This document shows positions 7,984-16,355 of a stretch of DNA of 64,000 nt, in pieces. The stretch is from Verrucomicrobiota bacterium (GTDB taxonomy: Bacteria > Verrucomicrobiota > Verrucomicrobiia > Chthoniobacterales > Terrimicrobiaceae), in NCBI GenBank assembly GCA_026398255.1, contig JAPLTG010000019.1, positions 1-64,000 of the forward strand, written 5' to 3'. A program made the translations under genes and the position numbers. Each line of letters opens with the position of its first letter. Positions within the stretch are counted from its first letter, which is position 1. The notes under the pieces were generated by a model that saw only the letters and a program-made list of their open reading frames with translations, was not told the DNA's origin and searched no databases.

Positions 7984-9362
7984 GTGAGTTGGTATTCGGG
8001 GGTGGACATAAGGAGGTGCAGGAGGTCGCAGCGGGCCGCTGGGGAGGAGCCGTTTTCGGAAAGGAAGGCGAGAGTGCGGTCGCGGAGGGCCGGGGGCATG
8101 GGGGATTGGAAAAGCCGCCAGGCAAGCAGATCGACGGCTTGTTCCGGCGAAAGAGCGGATGGGAAGATTTGGTCGATATTTGGTTTCGGGCCAGTGCCTC
8201 CACGGACGATATTTCCAGCGGCGTTGTAGCGGACGAGCAGGGTGGAGGAACTGATCCACGCGCGCCCACCGTCCCAGCCTTTGACACTCGGAGGTTCGAA
8301 GAGGTTTTGGCCGAGGTTCGAAAGCAAGGATAGGGATTGCTTCTGGGAAAGGAGCGGGATTTCCAGGGCCTTGCACATCTGGATGAGCCATTGGACGGGG
8401 CTTTTGATTTGATGGCGAACGACCACGGGTTCGTAAAACTCGCGGCTGGTGAAAATGGACCGCAGGAGTTTTCCGGTATCCATACCGCGAAGTCGATATT
8501 CCTTGCCGAGAGCTTTTTGAAGAGGCTCTGGAGGTTTCGTTCCCGCGTAGAAGGTCCAGATTTTCGCGGCTAGGAATTCCGAGCAACGGGGCTGCGCAAC
8601 GATGATATCGATCACATCATCGCCGGTAAGGGGACCGGTTTTTCCCAGGACGGTTTTGGTTCTGGAATCAGCCTGTTTGGCACTGAACTCGAACGAGCCA
8701 GTTCTTTGATTCATGCGGTAGCCGGTGAAGGCGCGGGCGGCCTCGGTGATGTCAGCTTCGGAATAGTAACCCTCACCGAGCGTGAAAAGTTCCATGACTT
8801 CGCGGGCGAAATTCTCGTTCGGCTTCTTTGCCGAGCTGCTCTGGAGGTCGAGATATCTCATCATCGCGGGATCGCGGGTGATTTGCTTGGCGAGTGGCGC
8901 GAACGGCCCGAGCGCATTGGCGCGGAGTGTTTCGTTTTGCCTGTGCATGAGGAAGGGGTCATTGACCTTCCGGATCCCAGTGGCCCAGTGGCCATGCCAG
9001 AAAAGCGTAGCCTTCTCGCGGGCGGGATTTGGTGATTTCAGCATACGACGGAGCCACCATTGGCGAAGCTCCTCGGTTTGTTGTTTTGTAAGGGCGCGAT
9101 CCTTTTTTTTGCGCTCCTGGAATGCCTCGCGGGAGAGGTTTTCCTTTTTGAGTGCATGCATCCTTGCCGCCAACGGCTCCATTTCCGGAGCGGGGAAGAG
9201 ATCTAATTCCTCGCCGGCACCGAGGAGCGATTCAACCGCTCCGCGATGGCCGAGAGCGTGGAGTTTTTGAATCTCATCGGGTGTGCCCCCGAAGGCGGCG
9301 CGGTTCAGAAGATGTGCGGCGGCTTGAGGAGTCCATTCCGACACAGGCAGGGGATTCAGCAT
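7980..9362 (-). CDS. DUF1800 domain-containing protein
   Basis: 460 aa from the ATG at 9362, chosen because the protein then begins [26 protein letters not shown], matching the usual DUF1800 N-terminus. A start at 9437 would leave only 25 bases to the divergent dehydrogenase gene. Family features: [53 protein letters not shown] and [17 protein letters not shown]. It is translationally coupled to the Tat-exported DUF1501 gene. The two are a standing pair with unknown function, thought to act in the envelope. No signal peptide is seen here. Confidence 0.85.
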   Translation of the reverse strand: MLNPLPVSEWTPQAAAHLLNRAAFGGTPDEIQKLHALGHRGAVESLLGAGEELDLFPAPEMEPLAARMHALKKENLSREAFQERKKKDRALTKQQTEELRQWWLRRMLKSPNPAREKATLFWHGHWATGIRKVNDPFLMHRQNETLRANALGPFAPLAKQITRDPAMMRYLDLQSSSAKKPNENFAREVMELFTLGEGYYSEADITEAARAFTGYRMNQRTGSFEFSAKQADSRTKTVLGKTGPLTGDDVIDIIVAQPRCSEFLAAKIWTFYAGTKPPEPLQKALGKEYRLRGMDTGKLLRSIFTSREFYEPVVVRHQIKSPVQWLIQMCKALEIPLLSQKQSLSLLSNLGQNLFEPPSVKGWDGGRAWISSSTLLVRYNAAGNIVRGGTGPKPNIDQIFPSALSPEQAVDLLAWRLFQSPMPPALRDRTLAFLSENGSSPAARCDLLHLLMSTPEYQLT

Positions 9363-9462
9363 GGGGATCAAACCCTGCGCATCGTAAAAAGTTTCAAAAA
9401 AATTTCCGGCCGCGCCCGGGATTGCCAAACCCATCACCGCGCCCTAGAAATCCCTCCAAGCC

Positions 9463-10596
9463 ATGAATCCACGCTATCCCTCGATCGATCTCCTCGCCAA
9501 AAAAGCCCAGCAAAGATTGCCCGGCTTCGCCTTTGACTACCTTGCTGGCGGTTGCATGTCCGAGGTCAACCTCCACCGAAACACCAACGACATCCGCGCG
9601 GTCGAGTTGAAGCCGGTTTACCTCCGCGATTACAAAGGAGCCTCTCAAAAAACCACCCTCTTCGGTCGCGAATACGCCTCCCCGTTTGGCTTTGCTCCCG
9701 TGGGTCTTCAGGGCCTCATGTGGCCGAAATCCTGCGAAATGCTCGCCCGCTCTGCCAAGGAGCAGAACATTCCATTTGTCCTGAGCACGGTCACGACAGC
9801 CAGCATCGAAAAGGTCTCCGAGATCACTGGTGGCGACTTTTGGTTCCAGCTCTACCATCCCGCCGACGATTCGCTGCGCGACAAAATCCTCCAGCGCGCC
9901 GCCGAGGCCGGTTGCAAAACCCTCGTCCTCCTCGCCGACACACCCACCTTTGGATATCGACCCAAGGAAATCAAAAACGGCCTCTCCGTTCCGCCGAAGA
10001 TGACCCTCAATAATGTCATCCAGATGTGCTTCCACCCCACTTGGTCGTTCTCGCAACTTTTCGCGGGCATTCCGCAATTCCAGACCCTCAAGCCCTACAT
10101 CCCCAAAGGCCTGAGCATGAAACATCTCGGTCTTTTCATGAACAAAACCTTTTCCGGGCGGCTCAACGAATCCCGCATCCGAGCCATTCGCGACATGTGG
10201 AAAGGCAATCTCGTCATCAAAGGCATCGTCAACCCCGAGGACGCCGAGCGCTCGATCTCGCTCGGAATCGATGGCCTCATTGTCTCGAACCACGGAGGTC
10301 GCCAACTCGACCAAGGCCAGGCCACCATCAAGTCAGTCGCCGAGCTATCCAAGACCTGCAAAGGCCGGATCAAACTCATGATGGATAGCGGAATTCGCTC
10401 AGGTTCGGATATCGCCGTCGCCATCGCCAGTGGCGCGGAATTCACCTTCCTCGGCCGCGCTCCGATGTTTGGTGTGTGTGCGATGGGCAGCCATGGCGGC
10501 AACCAAGTTGTTGAAATTCTTCAAAAGGAACTCCAGCAAGTCATGGAGCAACTCGGCTGCGAGAAGCTCGAGGATTTGCCCAAGCACCTCATCTGA
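9463..10596 (+). CDS. FMN-dependent alpha-hydroxy acid dehydrogenase/oxidase (LldD/glycolate oxidase family)
   Basis: 377 aa, full family length, a TIM-barrel flavoenzyme that oxidises L-2-hydroxyacids (lactate, glycolate or similar) to 2-oxoacids. Seen: GFAFDYLAGGCMSEVN (FMN side, about 21-36), FGFAPVGLQGLMWP, FWFQLY, the active-site block VSNHGGRQLD (about 275-284) with catalytic His and substrate Arg, MMDSGIRSGSDIAVA and LGRAPMFG for phosphate binding. No membrane-anchoring insert of the LldD or cytochrome b2 type is evident, so it may be a soluble oxidase. Substrate cannot be assigned. It is divergent from DUF1800 and lies 37 bases before the DUF4139 gene. Confidence 0.9.
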   Translation: MNPRYPSIDLLAKKAQQRLPGFAFDYLAGGCMSEVNLHRNTNDIRAVELKPVYLRDYKGASQKTTLFGREYASPFGFAPVGLQGLMWPKSCEMLARSAKEQNIPFVLSTVTTASIEKVSEITGGDFWFQLYHPADDSLRDKILQRAAEAGCKTLVLLADTPTFGYRPKEIKNGLSVPPKMTLNNVIQMCFHPTWSFSQLFAGIPQFQTLKPYIPKGLSMKHLGLFMNKTFSGRLNESRIRAIRDMWKGNLVIKGIVNPEDAERSISLGIDGLIVSNHGGRQLDQGQATIKSVAELSKTCKGRIKLMMDSGIRSGSDIAVAIASGAEFTFLGRAPMFGVCAMGSHGGNQVVEILQKELQQVMEQLGCEKLEDLPKHLI

Positions 10597-10633
10597 CGCC
10601 CCGGTCTTTCCCTCCCGAGCCTGTTCTCCAATC

Positions 10634-11995
10634 ATGAAACGCTCACTGATTTTTCTGAGTCTGTTTCTGCCTGGAGTTGCCTTTGCTGCGCCCGGCTTGA
10701 CGATTTACAATCAGGATTTCGCCGTGGTGCGCGACACGGTGCCCCTGGAATTAAAGGAGGGCTTGAATCCCATCCAATACGACGGCGCGACGCTGCTCCT
10801 CGAGCCTGACTCCGTCGTGCTGCGCGACAAGAGCGGAAAGCCGCTGCAAATTCTCGAACAAAACTACCGCAATGACCCGCTCACTCAGGCCTACCTGCTC
10901 TCACTCTTCGAGGGGCAGACGATTGATTTTACGGTTCGCGAGCCCGAGAAACCCGATCGCTTGATTCAGGCAAAAATCCTGCGTTCCGGATACGGCGGTC
11001 CCACGGGCGGGACCGAACCGGTTGTGGAGGTCGAAGGAAAAATCCAATTTGGCCTACCCGGGAAACCTGAATTTCCTTCGCTCGGTGATGACACCGTTCT
11101 CAAGCCACGCCTCGAGTGGAAAATCCAAGCCCCCGCCGCGTTGAAAACAGCGGCCGAGTTGGGCTACATCACCGGAGGGCTTTCCTGGCAGGCGAGCTAC
11201 AATCTCGTTTCGCCTGAGAAAGGCGACAGCATCGATGTCGTCGGATGGATCACGATGGAGAACCGTTCCGGCCGGGATTTCGAGGAAGCCAGCATCCATC
11301 TCATGGCGGGAGATGTCGCCAAGGTTGATCCCCAACATTTCATGAAGAATCAACGAGGGATGGTGGCGATGGCTGCTATGGCCGACGAGTCTGCCGTTAC
11401 AGAAAAAGCCTTCGACGAATTCCACCTCTATTCGCTTCCGCGCCCGACTTCGCTCCGGGATCTCGAGACAAAGCAGGTCGAGTTTCTCCGAGCGGGTGGG
11501 GTGAAGTCCGAGACCGTTTACATTTTCAATGCCGCTCTCGGTCCAAAAATCTCGGTCTTTCGCGAGTTTCGAAACAGCAAGGAGAACCAGCTAGGAATTC
11601 CTTTGCCACAGGGCCGGATGCGCTTTTACCGCGAGAATGGCAGTCAGCTCGAATTCACCGGCGAGAGCGAGATCGACCACACGCCGGTCGATGAGTTGCT
11701 GAAAATTCGCACCGGAGACGCGTTCGATCTTGTCGCCGAGCGGAAGCTCATGAATTCCAGTCGGGATGAAGCCAATCACCTGGCCGTGGAGACTCTTGAA
11801 ATCCTGCTGAAAAATCGCAAAACAGACCCCGTCAGCATCCGGGTGGTCGAGCGTTTGGGAGTGTCGAGGAATTGGAAAATCAGTGGAAATTCCGACGCGT
11901 TTGAAAAAAAGGCGAGCGACGAAATCGAGTTCCGGATCCCCTTAAAGCCTGGGGAGGAGCGAAAGGTCGTTTACACCGCCACCTACACTTGGTGA
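10634..11995 (+). CDS. Exported DUF4139-type protein
   Basis: 453 aa with signal peptide MKRSLIFLSLFLPGVAFAA; the start at 10634 is fixed by it. The N-terminal part (LTIYNQDFAVVRDTVPLELKEGLN) resembles the N-terminal domain of DUF4139 proteins. The C-terminal half, with GGLSWQASYNLV, VGWITMENRSGRDFEEASIHLMAG and a final EERKVVYTATYTW strand, matches DUF4139. Family function is unknown (mucoidy-inhibitor-like, envelope). It converges on the YcaO gene and the stops overlap by 13 bases. Confidence 0.75.
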   Translation: MKRSLIFLSLFLPGVAFAAPGLTIYNQDFAVVRDTVPLELKEGLNPIQYDGATLLLEPDSVVLRDKSGKPLQILEQNYRNDPLTQAYLLSLFEGQTIDFTVREPEKPDRLIQAKILRSGYGGPTGGTEPVVEVEGKIQFGLPGKPEFPSLGDDTVLKPRLEWKIQAPAALKTAAELGYITGGLSWQASYNLVSPEKGDSIDVVGWITMENRSGRDFEEASIHLMAGDVAKVDPQHFMKNQRGMVAMAAMADESAVTEKAFDEFHLYSLPRPTSLRDLETKQVEFLRAGGVKSETVYIFNAALGPKISVFREFRNSKENQLGIPLPQGRMRFYRENGSQLEFTGESEIDHTPVDELLKIRTGDAFDLVAERKLMNSSRDEANHLAVETLEILLKNRKTDPVSIRVVERLGVSRNWKISGNSDAFEKKASDEIEFRIPLKPGEERKVVYTATYTW

Positions 11996-13263
11996 CTCCC
12001 GCAGGGGAGAGTGGGATAGGATGCCAAAACCTCGGAGCGGGTGATGGCGCGAAAGAGTGCCGGGCTTGAGGGGGCGTGGTAGGGGAGGACATCGGAGTAG
12101 CCGGGGACAACGACCTGCACGACTGGAAAGCCGATGGCGGGGTCGGTGAGGTCGATGGCGAGGAAGTCCAGGCCGAGCGAGGCGAAGGTTCGTTTCGCCT
12201 CCTCGATGTCGCCAAGGCAATCGGCGTGGCGCGTGCCGGGATCAAATGGAACGACCGGGCCTTCGAGTAGGAAATTCGCCGAGCGGTAGGGGACCATGCC
12301 GAACATGAAAGCCGACATGAAATTGTCACAGTCATTGCCAAGCGTTCCGATCCGGCGGAAGTCGTGGTCGAGGAGTTGGCGGAGTTTTTCGGGATAGCCG
12401 GGGGAGGTGGCGTCGAGGAATTCGCCGGCTTTCCGGCCTTGGGTGTATTCGGTGAAACAACGCCCCAGCGCTTCTTCGCGGTCGAATGAGGCCCCGATTT
12501 TAAAGAAATGGTGAAACTGAAAATCCGGCGGGATGTTTTGATCGCGGAAATAAACGCCGACGCATGGCAGGATGCCTCCGAATGAAAGGTCCTTCACCAC
12601 AAAATCGATCCCGCGTTCGCTAAGGAATTCCATCTGGCGGCGGACGACAGGATGGTTGATCGAGCTTTCATCGATGGTTGGAAGGACTATTCGGTTTCGT
12701 AGGACAGCAATGTGGGCGCGGCGTTCGAAAACCTCGTTTGCGGCGTGGATGAGTGCCTCCTCGAGCGTGTTTCCCGAAGCCCTGCCGTTGGGGCCGCTGA
12801 TGATCCGCACATATTCCAGTGGGATTTTGACCGTGGCGTTTTGGGTGAGTGAGAAGGCGTTCACCCAATGCCCTGCGGCTTCGAGGTCTTCGATGCGGCG
12901 AAGGAGCGGTGGCGTGGCGGTGGCGATATGGGGGAGGAATTGGCGGATCGGGATGGCATTGGCAAAATCGCCCTCGCATCCCCAAGCATAGCCGGGAAGG
13001 TCGCCGACAGCCCGGGCGGCAAGCCACTCGGCTCCCTCCGCGAGTGCTCCGGCGCGGGCACATGTGGGGTTCGATCCCTTGCCCATGGTGCGGAATTCCA
13101 TCCCCTCGATAAACATTGCGGCCCAGAAAAGATCGGGCCCAACCATTTCCTCGTGGATCCAGAAATCGTGCCGTGCGCCGACGAATGCTTCGAGCCGCGC
13201 AATGGTTTCGGCGGGTTTCACGCAACGCTCGCGGTCGATTTTGAGGCGGGATTCGAGATTCAC
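11983..13263 (-). CDS. YcaO-domain protein (candidate ATP-dependent peptide cyclodehydratase)
   Basis: 426 aa from GTG at 13263, which overlaps the upstream TGA as GTGA; a longer open frame to 13317 would overlap the upstream gene by 58 bases. YcaO ATP/Mg motifs are visible: ALAEGAEW with Glu76/Glu79, and NGRASGNTLEEALIHAANEVFERRA (about 159-183) carrying the conserved Asn-Gly, Glu and Glu-Arg positions. The C-terminal IDLTDPAIGFPVVQVVVPGY is typical of azoline-forming YcaO proteins. Known YcaOs activate peptide backbone amides with ATP to make azolines, thioamides or amidines. No E1-like/ThiF partner or TfuA is adjacent and no PxPxP tail is present. It follows a SagB-type gene and a flavoprotein in one operon, so a RiPP-type modification is possible but unproven. 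Confidence 0.82.
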   Translation of the reverse strand: MNLESRLKIDRERCVKPAETIARLEAFVGARHDFWIHEEMVGPDLFWAAMFIEGMEFRTMGKGSNPTCARAGALAEGAEWLAARAVGDLPGYAWGCEGDFANAIPIRQFLPHIATATPPLLRRIEDLEAAGHWVNAFSLTQNATVKIPLEYVRIISGPNGRASGNTLEEALIHAANEVFERRAHIAVLRNRIVLPTIDESSINHPVVRRQMEFLSERGIDFVVKDLSFGGILPCVGVYFRDQNIPPDFQFHHFFKIGASFDREEALGRCFTEYTQGRKAGEFLDATSPGYPEKLRQLLDHDFRRIGTLGNDCDNFMSAFMFGMVPYRSANFLLEGPVVPFDPGTRHADCLGDIEEAKRTFASLGLDFLAIDLTDPAIGFPVVQVVVPGYSDVLPYHAPSSPALFRAITRSEVLASYPTLPCGSHQV

Positions 13264-15524
13264 GGAAAAAGGTCGGCGTGGATTTTTGCGGCGGCGGCAC
13301 GCCCCTCGGCCAGGCACGAAGCCACGGAGGTTCCCCCGTTCAAAATGCCGCCGGCAAAATAAATTCCCTGCGACTCAGGTTGGCTGGTCTGGAAATCCCA
13401 GCGCGGGTCGGGATCGAGGCCCATTGCTTCGATCACCATATCGATTTCCATCAGGGCGGAGGTTCCGAGTGTGGAGTGGCGGAGGTGCAGTCCGCGGAGT
13501 TCGCCACCTGGGTCGCGTTCGTAGCGGAGAGGCTCCCATTCCATCATCGCATGCACTCCGGGCGTGGCGAACCACGACTCGGGCATGTGCCAATGCAGCG
13601 CCGAGCGTTCGCCTTCAAAAATCACATACACCTGCGAGGCTCCCGATTCCCGCGAGAGGCGGGCGGATTCCATGGCGCAGTCACCGCCCGCTAAAATTGC
13701 CACTCTGTCTGGCACTGAGGTTCGGTTGCCGGATTTGAAGGACTCCAAAAACTCCAGCGCGCCAAGGATGGCGTTTCCGCGACCGCCGAGGGTCGGTTCG
13801 CGCCAAACTCCAGCGCAAACCAGAACGGCATCGACGCTCCGGCGCAAATTTTCGAAGCCCGGACCAGGGAGAATTTCGTTTTCGAGAAAAACCGAAAGTC
13901 GGTTGGCTTTCAGAGCAGGATCGAGGAGGGCTTGGATTTCAAGGTCGATCGGGCCTGCCCGGCGAGAGGGAATCACTCGGGAAGGCATTCCGCCGAGGAC
14001 TTGGGATTTTTCGTGGAGCTGGACTGCATAGCCCTTTTCCAAAAGAAAAGCCGCCGCGCCGAGTCCCGCCGGCCCGCTGCCGATGATGGCGACGGAGCGT
14101 CCATTGGCTTTTTCAGAAATCGCGAGCCCTGCCTTGCCGGACTGCAAAGCCTCCCAAGCGATGGATGCCTGCAAATCCAAAATCGGCACCGAGACGCCGC
14201 CCAGGGAGGTTTCAATGCAGGCTCCCTCGGCTTCCATCCAAGCCGGCGAGAGGCGCGAGGCTAGGCCTGGGAGGGGATTTGCGGAAAAGAGGATTTGGCG
14301 AGCGGTTTCGGGGTCGCCCTTCAACCACGCAGCGATCATTTCGGGAATCGGCGTGCGTAGAGGATCAGCGGAAACGCAGGGCGCAGCCTCGCAAAAATGG
14401 CAGCGCGAGAGCCCCTCACGAAGGACATCCTCCTCCGTGCGGCGCATGCCTTGGTAGATTGGGCCGTAAGTGGCCCCGTCGCGGATCACACAACCGACCG
14501 AGTTTTTCGTTGCCTCCAGCGCGTTGCAGGCGCCGCAGTCGATGCAAACCAACTCGCGGGGCCATTTGCGGAAGGATGCTCCGCTGGGAAACGCGAGCGC
14601 GCCCCGTCCGAAGCCAGCCATGGCAAAGGGGCCACTTTCCAATAGTGCCGCAGCGACATGAGGGGCGAAATCCCGCAGCCACCCAAATCCTCCCGCGATG
14701 ACAGAAAGGCCCGGCGTGGCTTTTGCTAAATCCTCGGAGAGTCGGATCAGGCGTTGCAGCGCGACAAGCGGGTGGTCGTGCGGGCTTTCGGAGTCGGAGA
14801 GGGGGTGATTTTGCCTTTCCGGACCGCGCAGGTTTGGGTGGTTGATGGCGGGGTTGAGAATCGAAACACCGGCTGCCTCCAGGGCTCTGGTGAGCGCGAG
14901 AGGTTCGGTTAGATCAGGCTTCCGGAAATCCTCGGAGTCCACCCCAAAACCTCCCGCACAGGCGTGAAAGGCATTGAGTCGGACGGCGAGGATGGTGTCG
15001 GGATTGGCCTCTCGGATGCGGCGGAGGGCTTCGAGCAGGAAGCGCATCCGGTTTTCCAGAGAGCCGCCAAAACGACCGGGGCGCTGGTGTGCGGCGAGGA
15101 GTTTTTGGGCCAGAGTCCCGCGATGGCAGGAGATATCGACTCCGTCGAAGCCCGCCAGCGTGGCGGATTTGGCGGACTCGACCAGCGCGTCGAGTTGAGA
15201 TTCCACCGCATCGTCATCCAATTCCTCGGGGCAAGGCGGAGCGAGTTGGGCGATTTGTATCCGGTCACGAGACGGTGGGAGCGGCGTGGTGGGCTCCGCA
15301 TACCAGATCAGCGAAAAGCCTCCATCGGCGAGGTTTTGGTGGTGGCGACTGGCGATGGGCTGGGCGCAAAAGCCATTCGGCAGAGTGCGGCCTGCGATTT
15401 GGCGAGGCTGGAACAGGGAGTCGGTGGAATCCGAGACGGGAATCGATAGTCCCAAGCGGGTGATTTCAGCGCGGAGGTCCGCCAGCGTTTCCAAGTAAAA
15501 TGGTTCGTAGCCGGGAATCTCCAT
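13260..15524 (-). CDS. Fusion flavoprotein: old-yellow-enzyme-like barrel plus GltD-like NAD(P)H oxidoreductase
   Basis: 754 aa from the ATG at 15524, one base after the SagB-type stop. Residues 35-320 resemble an OYE/2,4-dienoyl-CoA reductase barrel (AGFDGVDIS at 124-132, then GRFGGSLENRMRFLLEA). A Cys cluster follows (C327, C330, C333, C345), as in Fe-S OYE proteins. Residues 370-450 look like the helical ferredoxin domain of GltD/DpdA (C375, C378, C383), but the usual fourth Cys is Asp387. From 478 there is a dinucleotide fold (AIIGSGPAGLGAAAFLLEKG), a second one near VAILAGGDCAMES, and a C-terminal FAD segment. It probably moves electrons from NAD(P)H to a bound substrate. The typical OYE catalytic His region reads CHRGTLAQ, so substrate chemistry may differ. 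Confidence 0.75.
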   Translation of the reverse strand: MEIPGYEPFYLETLADLRAEITRLGLSIPVSDSTDSLFQPRQIAGRTLPNGFCAQPIASRHHQNLADGGFSLIWYAEPTTPLPPSRDRIQIAQLAPPCPEELDDDAVESQLDALVESAKSATLAGFDGVDISCHRGTLAQKLLAAHQRPGRFGGSLENRMRFLLEALRRIREANPDTILAVRLNAFHACAGGFGVDSEDFRKPDLTEPLALTRALEAAGVSILNPAINHPNLRGPERQNHPLSDSESPHDHPLVALQRLIRLSEDLAKATPGLSVIAGGFGWLRDFAPHVAAALLESGPFAMAGFGRGALAFPSGASFRKWPRELVCIDCGACNALEATKNSVGCVIRDGATYGPIYQGMRRTEEDVLREGLSRCHFCEAAPCVSADPLRTPIPEMIAAWLKGDPETARQILFSANPLPGLASRLSPAWMEAEGACIETSLGGVSVPILDLQASIAWEALQSGKAGLAISEKANGRSVAIIGSGPAGLGAAAFLLEKGYAVQLHEKSQVLGGMPSRVIPSRRAGPIDLEIQALLDPALKANRLSVFLENEILPGPGFENLRRSVDAVLVCAGVWREPTLGGRGNAILGALEFLESFKSGNRTSVPDRVAILAGGDCAMESARLSRESGASQVYVIFEGERSALHWHMPESWFATPGVHAMMEWEPLRYERDPGGELRGLHLRHSTLGTSALMEIDMVIEAMGLDPDPRWDFQTSQPESQGIYFAGGILNGGTSVASCLAEGRAAAAKIHADLFP

Positions 15525-15525
15525 C

Positions 15526-16350
15526 TCAGTCCAAGGCCGGTTTGCCGAGGGCCGCCAGATAGATGGCGAACTCCTCGTGTCCATCCACGCCGAGCCATTG
15601 GTCGAGAGCGGATTGGTGATAGGAAAGGAGCGGGCAGGCTCCGAGGCCGAGGGCGGTGGCCGCGAGGCCGACATTCTGGCAGGCGTGGCCGGCCTCCATC
15701 GCGATCATGCGGTGAGCGGTGAACGCGTATTTCCACTCGGTGCGGTAGGGTGTGGCGGTCCAGACGAGGACGGCCGCCGCGCTGGAAACGACGGATTGCC
15801 CGTAGCAGGCCGCGAGGAGTTTTTCGGGAGACTTTGGATTTTCGCTGACGACGATCAGGGAGTGGGTTGACGGTTCGTAGCGGTAAATCCCAGCTTCCAA
15901 CCCCGTCACATTTGCGACTCCGATGTAGGTCTCGAGCGGGTAGCGGCCCCCTGCGGAAGGGGCGGTGCGAAATGGGGCCTCGCTGTTTTGTCCTGTCACC
16001 CCTTGAGCGGCCCAGAGGAGGAACCCGAGATCGGCGAGGGAAAGCGGGGATTTCGAGAACTCGCGGAAGCTGCGGCGCGATTCGAGAAGGGCTTTCAAAT
16101 CCATCGTCTGCCCGGCGGGGCTTTGTGGCGGTGGCAAAGCCATTCGGCGTGCTCCCTCGGGCGAGGATTTGGTGGCTGGCGGAGCGGCGATTCCTTTTTC
16201 GCGGTCGCTGTGGGGTCGCCAGTCCCCATCGTATCCTTTCAAGAAAACCCGCAGCTGATCGTAGGAAAAGGAGTCGAGGGGTTGGGATTCCGCAAGGAGT
16301 GCGGCGGAGGCGCACAGAAGCGAAGCAGAGAAGCGGATCGGGAACCTCAC
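15526..16350 (-). CDS. SagB/ThcOx-type nitroreductase-family dehydrogenase
   Basis: 274 aa from GTG at 16350, 5 bases after the stop of the large upstream gene. Seen: RRSFREFSKSPLSLADLGFLLWAAQGVTG (92-120), TAPSAGGRYPLETY (129-142), GIYRYEPSTHSL, and a C-terminal GHACQNVGLAATALGLGACPL. This is the FMN-binding SagB/ThcOx subgroup, whose RiPP members oxidise azolines to azoles. An N-terminal hydrophobic stretch (FSASLLCASAALLAES) resembles a signal peptide, and exported nitroreductases of this type exist outside RiPP clusters, so localisation is ambiguous. The adjacent YcaO gene raises the RiPP interpretation. Confidence 0.82.
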   Translation of the reverse strand: MRFPIRFSASLLCASAALLAESQPLDSFSYDQLRVFLKGYDGDWRPHSDREKGIAAPPATKSSPEGARRMALPPPQSPAGQTMDLKALLESRRSFREFSKSPLSLADLGFLLWAAQGVTGQNSEAPFRTAPSAGGRYPLETYIGVANVTGLEAGIYRYEPSTHSLIVVSENPKSPEKLLAACYGQSVVSSAAAVLVWTATPYRTEWKYAFTAHRMIAMEAGHACQNVGLAATALGLGACPLLSYHQSALDQWLGVDGHEEFAIYLAALGKPALD

Positions 16351-16355
16351 AGCGA

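Noticed and set aside
7984-8586. Long N-terminal extension of the DUF1501 gene
   Set aside because: It overlaps DUF1800 and has no resemblance to the family; the ATG at 7983 opens into a twin-arginine signal and overlaps the DUF1800 stop.
11983-16350. Classical TOMM cluster with an E1-like partner and adjacent precursor
   Set aside because: No ThiF/SagC-like or TfuA-like gene and no short ORF with a core peptide is present in the immediate gene gaps, so a standard cluster cannot be claimed.
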